NCBI GenBank assembly: GCA_003158415.1
Contig: PMJA01000205.1
Coordinates: 1 to 9,524 of the forward strand
Direction of reading: 5' to 3'
DNA: 9,524 nucleotides
From: Methylobacter sp.
GTDB taxonomy: Bacteria; Pseudomonadota; Gammaproteobacteria; Methylococcales; Methylomonadaceae
The notes under the pieces are model-generated. The model did no database searches. It saw only the letters and a list, made by a program, of their open reading frames with translations, and was not told where the DNA came from. Shown here piece by piece: positions 5,853-9,524 of this stretch (the first letter of the stretch is position 1; the number at the start of each line of letters is the position of its first letter). Made by a program: the position numbers and the translations under genes.

Positions 5853-7927
5853 GCTTGTTCGACCATATCAAAAAAAAACCGGATGCTGAAGAACAGCCTA
5901 AGCCCTATCAACCGGCGGCAGTAAATCCAGAATCCAACACTATAAATCCCGTCAGTCCAATTAATGGGCTGTTCGGCACAGCGTTTGTCAATCAGTCGTT
6001 TGAATCTAAGGCGGCTGAAAACATCCCGGAGTCCGGCTTTTCCTCTGAAAACAACACCACAGAAACCATTCAAGATGTCGCACCGTTACCTTTAGCCACC
6101 AGACGCTATTCAGTCGGCATCGATTTAGGCACGACCCATTGCGTTTTATCCTACGCGGATATTACCGATAACGAAGACGGGGAATTTTCCCAGCACGTCA
6201 TGGCGATACCTCAACTGACGTCGCCCGGCGTGGTTGAAGACCGCTATCAGTTGCCATCGTTTTTGTATCAGGCGCACGAAGCCGAGCTTGCGGAAGGCTC
6301 CACCGCGTTGCCTTGGAGCGCAAAACCGGACTACCTGATTGGCGAAATAGCCCGCAACCTGGGCAGCAAAACCCCGATACGCCTAGTGTCCAGCGCCAAA
6401 AGCTGGTTATGCCATGCCGGGGTGGATTGTAAAGCGCCGATACTGCCGCCGGATGCCCCCGACGAAGTCGAGCGCGTTTCGCCGTTGCAGGCAACCACCG
6501 CTTATCTACAACATCTTTGTGATGCGTGGAAAAATCAGCATCCTGATGCGCCTCTGGCGGAGCAGGATTTGGTGATTACCGTACCGGCCTCGTTCGATCC
6601 GGCGGCTCGCGAGTTGACTGTGGAATCCGCCCGCGCCGTCGGCCTTGATCAGGCCATACTGCTGGAAGAGCCGCAGGCAGCTTTATACAGCTGGATAGAA
6701 AAAAGCCAAGGTGACTGGCGCAAACAGGCGACTTGCGGCGATATTATTTTGGTGATTGATGTCGGCGGTGGCACCACCGACTTGTCATTGATAGCGGTCA
6801 CTGAAAAAAACGGCAACCTGGAACTCACGCGCGTCGCAGTCGGCGATCATATCTTACTGGGCGGCGACAATATGGATTTGGCTTTAGCCTACACCGTTAA
6901 AGCCAAGCTGGAACAAGACGGCAAACGTTTGGAACCCTGGCAGGTGCAGGCATTAACGCATGGTTGCCGGGATGCCAAGGAAAAAATCTTCAGCAACGAT
7001 GATATTGATGCTATTCCGCTGGTGGTCGCCAACCGTGGCTCGTCGTTAATGTCTGGCAATCTGCGCACCGAACTGACCCGTGATGAAGTAGGCAGGGTAT
7101 TGGTCGAAGGCTTTTTGCCTAAAGTGCCGGTCAGCGACAGACCTGTGAGCCGCACCCGCACAGGATTGCGAACCGCCGGTTTGCCTTATGCGCAGGATGC
7201 CGCTATCACCCGCCATTTGGCGGCTTTTTTGGCCAAACAGCAAAACGCCACCGACGATCTAAAAGATATTAATTTGCCGGAACACGCTACTTTCTTACAT
7301 CCCACAGCCGTTTTATTTAACGGTGGCGTATTAAAAGCTAATGCGCTGGCCGAGCGTTTAATGGAAGTGTTAAATTTGTGGCTGCTGGGCGAGAAAGCGC
7401 CCGAAGCGCGATTGCTGGCGGGCGCCGATCTTGATCTGGCGGTAGCACGGGGCGCGGCTTATTACGGTTTTGTGCGCAAGGGCAAAGGCGTCCGTATCAA
7501 AGGCGGCACAGCGGCGGCTTATTATGTCGGCATAGAAAGCGCGATGCCCGCCGTGCCGGGTTTGATGCCGGAGATTGAAGCTTTGTGTATAGCGCCGTTC
7601 GGCATGGAAGAAGGTACGCGGGAAGAATTGCCGGACGATGAATTCGGGCTGGTGATAGGCGAGCCGGTACGATTCCGATTCTTCGCCTCCAACATCCGCC
7701 GCGAAGATAAAGTCGGCACGCGTCTGGATTACTGGACGGATGAAGAGCTGTCCGAGCTGGATGAAATTGAAATCACCTTGCCGGTAGAAGGCCAAAGACC
7801 CGGCGAAGTCGTGCCTGTACATCTGTGCGCCGCCGTCACCGAAGTCGGCACCCTGGAATTGCAAGCGGTTTCGCAAAAAGACAGCGGCAGATGGAAGATC
7901 GAGTTTGATGTCAGGGCAGGGGAGTAA
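5849..7927 (+). CDS. Hsp70-family ATPase (HscA/DnaK-like), lidless, with N-terminal extension
   Basis: A 692-residue Hsp70-family protein, expected to be a cytoplasmic ATP-driven chaperone. The first 85 residues are not Hsp70: they are polar and rich in Pro, Asn, Glu and Ser. The nucleotide-binding domain then starts with GIDLGTTHC (90-98, His replacing the usual Asn), VITVPASFD, the LLEEPQAALYSW region, phosphate-2 VIDVGGGTTDLS (302-313) and an adenosine-type FNGGV (490-494). From about 560 on, the sequence looks like a beta-rich substrate domain ending in WKIEFDVRAGE. The helical lid and the EEVD-like tail of DnaK are absent. The ATG at 5849 overlaps the DUF2760 stop, so the two are coupled. 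In related genomes, as I recall, this pair is followed by a larger second Hsp70 (with DUF3731); here a repeat and an unrelated gene follow. Client unknown. It is not the housekeeping dnaK or hscA. Confidence 0.92.
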   Translation: MSLFDHIKKKPDAEEQPKPYQPAAVNPESNTINPVSPINGLFGTAFVNQSFESKAAENIPESGFSSENNTTETIQDVAPLPLATRRYSVGIDLGTTHCVLSYADITDNEDGEFSQHVMAIPQLTSPGVVEDRYQLPSFLYQAHEAELAEGSTALPWSAKPDYLIGEIARNLGSKTPIRLVSSAKSWLCHAGVDCKAPILPPDAPDEVERVSPLQATTAYLQHLCDAWKNQHPDAPLAEQDLVITVPASFDPAARELTVESARAVGLDQAILLEEPQAALYSWIEKSQGDWRKQATCGDIILVIDVGGGTTDLSLIAVTEKNGNLELTRVAVGDHILLGGDNMDLALAYTVKAKLEQDGKRLEPWQVQALTHGCRDAKEKIFSNDDIDAIPLVVANRGSSLMSGNLRTELTRDEVGRVLVEGFLPKVPVSDRPVSRTRTGLRTAGLPYAQDAAITRHLAAFLAKQQNATDDLKDINLPEHATFLHPTAVLFNGGVLKANALAERLMEVLNLWLLGEKAPEARLLAGADLDLAVARGAAYYGFVRKGKGVRIKGGTAAAYYVGIESAMPAVPGLMPEIEALCIAPFGMEEGTREELPDDEFGLVIGEPVRFRFFASNIRREDKVGTRLDYWTDEELSELDEIEITLPVEGQRPGEVVPVHLCAAVTEVGTLELQAVSQKDSGRWKIEFDVRAGE

Positions 7928-8152
7928 TTGACGACACGGTTACCTAATCCGTTCGCTGAGCGGAGTCGAAGCGGACAACTGGCTTCGACTCCGCTCAGCC
8001 AGCGCATCCTTGTGCTGACCCGCAATCTCCCTATTGGGAATCAGCGTAAGCCCCGTCACGCTTCGAAGAGTTTTAGAAAATATTTTAAAAATTGCTAAAC
8101 TCAAATGCCTCTCGATTGAATATATAGTGCACATAAATAAATAGGAAAAATA
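7928..8152. other. Intergenic region between Hsp70 and the MBL gene
   Basis: No gene is seen. The left half is GC-rich and structured: the large inverted repeat (7950-8004), an adjacent 7-bp hairpin with loop TCCT (8000-8006 with 8011-8017) that competes with its outer pairs, and a small TCCC-TATT-GGGA stem at 8028-8039. From about 8069 the sequence turns AT-rich and should hold the promoter of the MBL gene, but no clear -35/-10 pair can be defended; TATATA at 8121-8126 is the best -10 candidate. AGGA at 8143-8146 is the ribosome site of the MBL gene with a 6-nt spacer. Confidence 0.6.
7950..8004. repeat. REP-like inverted repeat, perfect 18-bp arms
   Basis: GCTGAGCGGAGTCGAAGC (7955-7972) is perfectly complementary to GCTTCGACTCCGCTCAGC (7982-7999) around a 9-nt loop. 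After a single C-C mismatch, four more pairs (one a wobble) extend the stem to 7950-8004. It lies 22 nt after the Hsp70 stop and lacks a following T run, so it is better read as a REP-type or miniature mobile repeat that may also protect or end the upstream transcript. From memory, the same core recurs between genes in various bacteria; a genome count would settle it. Confidence 0.75.
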
Positions 8153-9400
8153 ATGCGTATATGTATCCATCGTGGAAGCAAGCAAATTGGCGGCAGCTGT
8201 GTGGAAGTTGAAGATGAAGGTCAACGCCTTTTAATCGATCTTGGGCTACCATTGGACGCCGAAAGCAACGATAGCCAACATCTCCCAGCCATTCAAGCAC
8301 TGGATGGAAACGATCCGTCACTATTAGGAATATTGATTTCGCATCCGCATTTGGATCATTTTGGACTACTTGCTCATATTTCACCCAATATACCGATTGG
8401 CATGGGTGCAGATGCTCGCCGAATTCTGTCAGCTGCCGCTCCGTTCTTACCAAACAACCCGCCAATCCCATCATCAGGCTGGGATTACCAGTCCAATCAA
8501 ACATTCGGAATCGGCCCTTTTAAGATAACACCTTTTTTAGTCGATCATTCCGCTTATGATGCTTATGCTTTTTTGATTGAAGCCGGAGGCAAACGGCTTT
8601 TTTATAGCGGTGATTTTCGCGCTCATGGACGTAAATCAGCGCTATTTTATCGTTTTATTGAAAAGCCGCCTTGTAATATTGATGCCCTATTAGTGGAGGG
8701 TTCTTCTCTTAGCAGGCTAAGTTCTGATCAGCGATTTCCTAGCGAAAGCGAAATTGAAGATCAACTTGTTCAGGCCTACTCAGCTACCGATGGCATGGCC
8801 TTGATTCACACGTCAGCGCAAAATATAGACCGTATCGTTTCTATTTTGCGGGCATGTAAAAAAACCGGTCGAAGATTGGTAATTGACCTTTACGCAGCCG
8901 CCATATTGGAAGCTACTGGAAACCAAAATATACCCCAATCTGATTGGCCGGATGTAGCCCTATATGTTCCTCAATCGCAACGGATACAAATTAAGAAAAA
9001 CGCTTGGTTTGATTTATTGAAAAAGCACTCGAAAAACCGAATATTTATCGAATCTCTACAGGAGTCCCCCAAAAAATCAACTATTTTGTTTAGACCACTG
9101 CACTGTAGTGATCTTGAAAAAGGTAATTGTCTTGAAGGTGCAAGCTACATTTATTCGCAATGGGAGGGCTATTGGGAGAGAGGCACTTACGATAAGTTAA
9201 AAGACTGGTTGGAATATCACAATATTTCAAAACAGAGCGTACACACTTCCGGTCATGCTAGTCCTGCTGACCTGAAAAACTTTGTGGAAGCATTAGCCCC
9301 CAAAAAAGTCGTCCCTATTCATAGCTTTATGCCGGAACGCTATGCCGACCTTTATACTAATGTAGAACAGCATCACGATGGCGAATGGTGGAAAATATAA
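8153..9400 (+). CDS. RNase J-like MBL-fold/beta-CASP metallohydrolase
   Basis: A 415-residue metallo-beta-lactamase-fold protein with a beta-CASP insert, similar to compact RNase J-like nucleases. Expected role is metal-dependent RNA (or DNA) cleavage in the cytoplasm; activity here is inferred. The start region IHRGSKQIGGSCVEVE and LLIDLGLPL is typical. Metal ligands: HPHLDH (His64, His66, Asp68, His69), His132 in VDHSAYDAYAF, and Asp154 in YSGDFRAHGR. The beta-CASP motifs appear to include Asp in VIDLYAAA, SGHAS (His368) and PIHS (His390). At 415 residues it lacks the C-terminal domain of RNase J (about 550). ATG 8153 follows AGGA by 6 nt. The gene is plainly more AT-rich than the Hsp70 gene before it, and a repeat stands at the boundary, suggesting acquisition. 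The follower gene is damaged or unclear. Confidence 0.88.
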   Translation: MRICIHRGSKQIGGSCVEVEDEGQRLLIDLGLPLDAESNDSQHLPAIQALDGNDPSLLGILISHPHLDHFGLLAHISPNIPIGMGADARRILSAAAPFLPNNPPIPSSGWDYQSNQTFGIGPFKITPFLVDHSAYDAYAFLIEAGGKRLFYSGDFRAHGRKSALFYRFIEKPPCNIDALLVEGSSLSRLSSDQRFPSESEIEDQLVQAYSATDGMALIHTSAQNIDRIVSILRACKKTGRRLVIDLYAAAILEATGNQNIPQSDWPDVALYVPQSQRIQIKKNAWFDLLKKHSKNRIFIESLQESPKKSTILFRPLHCSDLEKGNCLEGASYIYSQWEGYWERGTYDKLKDWLEYHNISKQSVHTSGHASPADLKNFVEALAPKKVVPIHSFMPERYADLYTNVEQHHDGEWWKI

Positions 9401-9403
9401 GTC

Positions 9404-9499
9404 ATGAAAAATGAAGAAACTAATATAAAAAATAACAACCTGAGGTTAGCTATATGTAATTTCCGAGACAACTTTCTAAAACTTTTTTCAATGTTTTAG
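9404..9499 (+). CDS. Possible 31-residue peptide after the MBL gene
   Basis: A short frame opens with ATG 3 nt after the MBL stop and ends at TAG 9497-9499: MKNEETNIKNNNLR, then AICNFRDNFLKLFSMF. It is lysine/asparagine-rich, then amphipathic. It has no Shine-Dalgarno sequence and no recognised family. It may be a real small gene, an N-terminal piece of a frame-disrupted gene, or chance. Weak call. Confidence 0.25.
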   Translation: MKNEETNIKNNNLRLAICNFRDNFLKLFSMF

Positions 9500-9524
9500 A
9501 GTCAGGTCTTTTAGTCGATATTAT
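9441..9524 (+). other. Start-stop site opening an ORF that runs off the window
   Basis: TGAGG (9441-9445) is followed after 8 nt by ATG (9454-9456) and at once by TAA (9457-9459). The same frame then stays open for 21 codons to the window edge, reading FPRQLSKTFFNVLESGLLVDI. Without the TAA this would be an ordinary gene start with the best ribosome site in the region. It may be a gene with a nonsense change at codon 2, a regulatory minimal ORF, or chance. The product is not recognisable from so few residues. Confidence 0.3.

Noticed and set aside
7370..7876. A 168-codon minus-strand frame inside the Hsp70 gene
   Set aside because: Its sequence is a reverse shadow of conserved Hsp70 coding sequence, with no recognisable domain or ribosome site.
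8061..8068. CTTCGAAG palindrome as an operator
   Set aside because: An 8-bp palindrome is too short, stands alone, and has no matching partner near the MBL gene start.

Overview
The window reads as a chromosomal segment of a gammaproteobacterium. Protein style, gene content (htpX, an ADP-ribose pyrophosphatase, a DUF2760/Hsp70 pair, a sorbosone-dehydrogenase-like PQQ protein) and hairpin repeats between genes suggest a Methylococcales-type methanotroph. That placement is an inference from memory of related proteins, not a search. No rRNA, tRNA, CRISPR array, transposase or integrase was seen.

Layout. (1) 58-503, plus strand: a UPF0175-type antitoxin overlapping a DUF3368/PIN-like toxin gene that is cut to about 63 codons. 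(2) 463-3684, minus strand: a four-gene run in the order PQQ-dependent sugar dehydrogenase, Nudix ADP-ribose pyrophosphatase (4-nt overlap), NlpC/P60 lipoprotein, and a gentisate-dioxygenase-like bicupin. The bicupin frame is open far upstream of its first standard start codon. (3) 3800-4675, plus strand: htpX, with a sigma32-like promoter candidate, closed by a strong hairpin. (4) 4787-7927, plus strand: a three-gene operon of a small secreted protein, a membrane-anchored DUF2760 protein and an Hsp70-family ATPase. (5) 7928-8152: an intergenic region with a perfect 18-bp inverted repeat. (6) 8153-9400: an RNase J-like beta-CASP metallo-beta-lactamase-fold protein in visibly more AT-rich DNA. 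It is followed by an uncertain start of another gene whose best start codon is directly followed by a stop.

The middle (about 1450-7927) is compositionally uniform and looks like host backbone with an envelope and protein-quality-control theme: HtpX removes damaged membrane proteins, the DUF2760/Hsp70 pair looks like a membrane-tethered chaperone, and the NlpC/P60 lipoprotein acts on peptidoglycan. The two ends (TA remnant plus cupin on the left, MBL gene plus broken follower on the right) look like accessory DNA with signs of decay and recombination. The best candidate for an under-described system is the secreted protein/DUF2760/lidless Hsp70 operon, which could work on both sides of the inner membrane. 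The second candidate is the beta-CASP protein and its follower.
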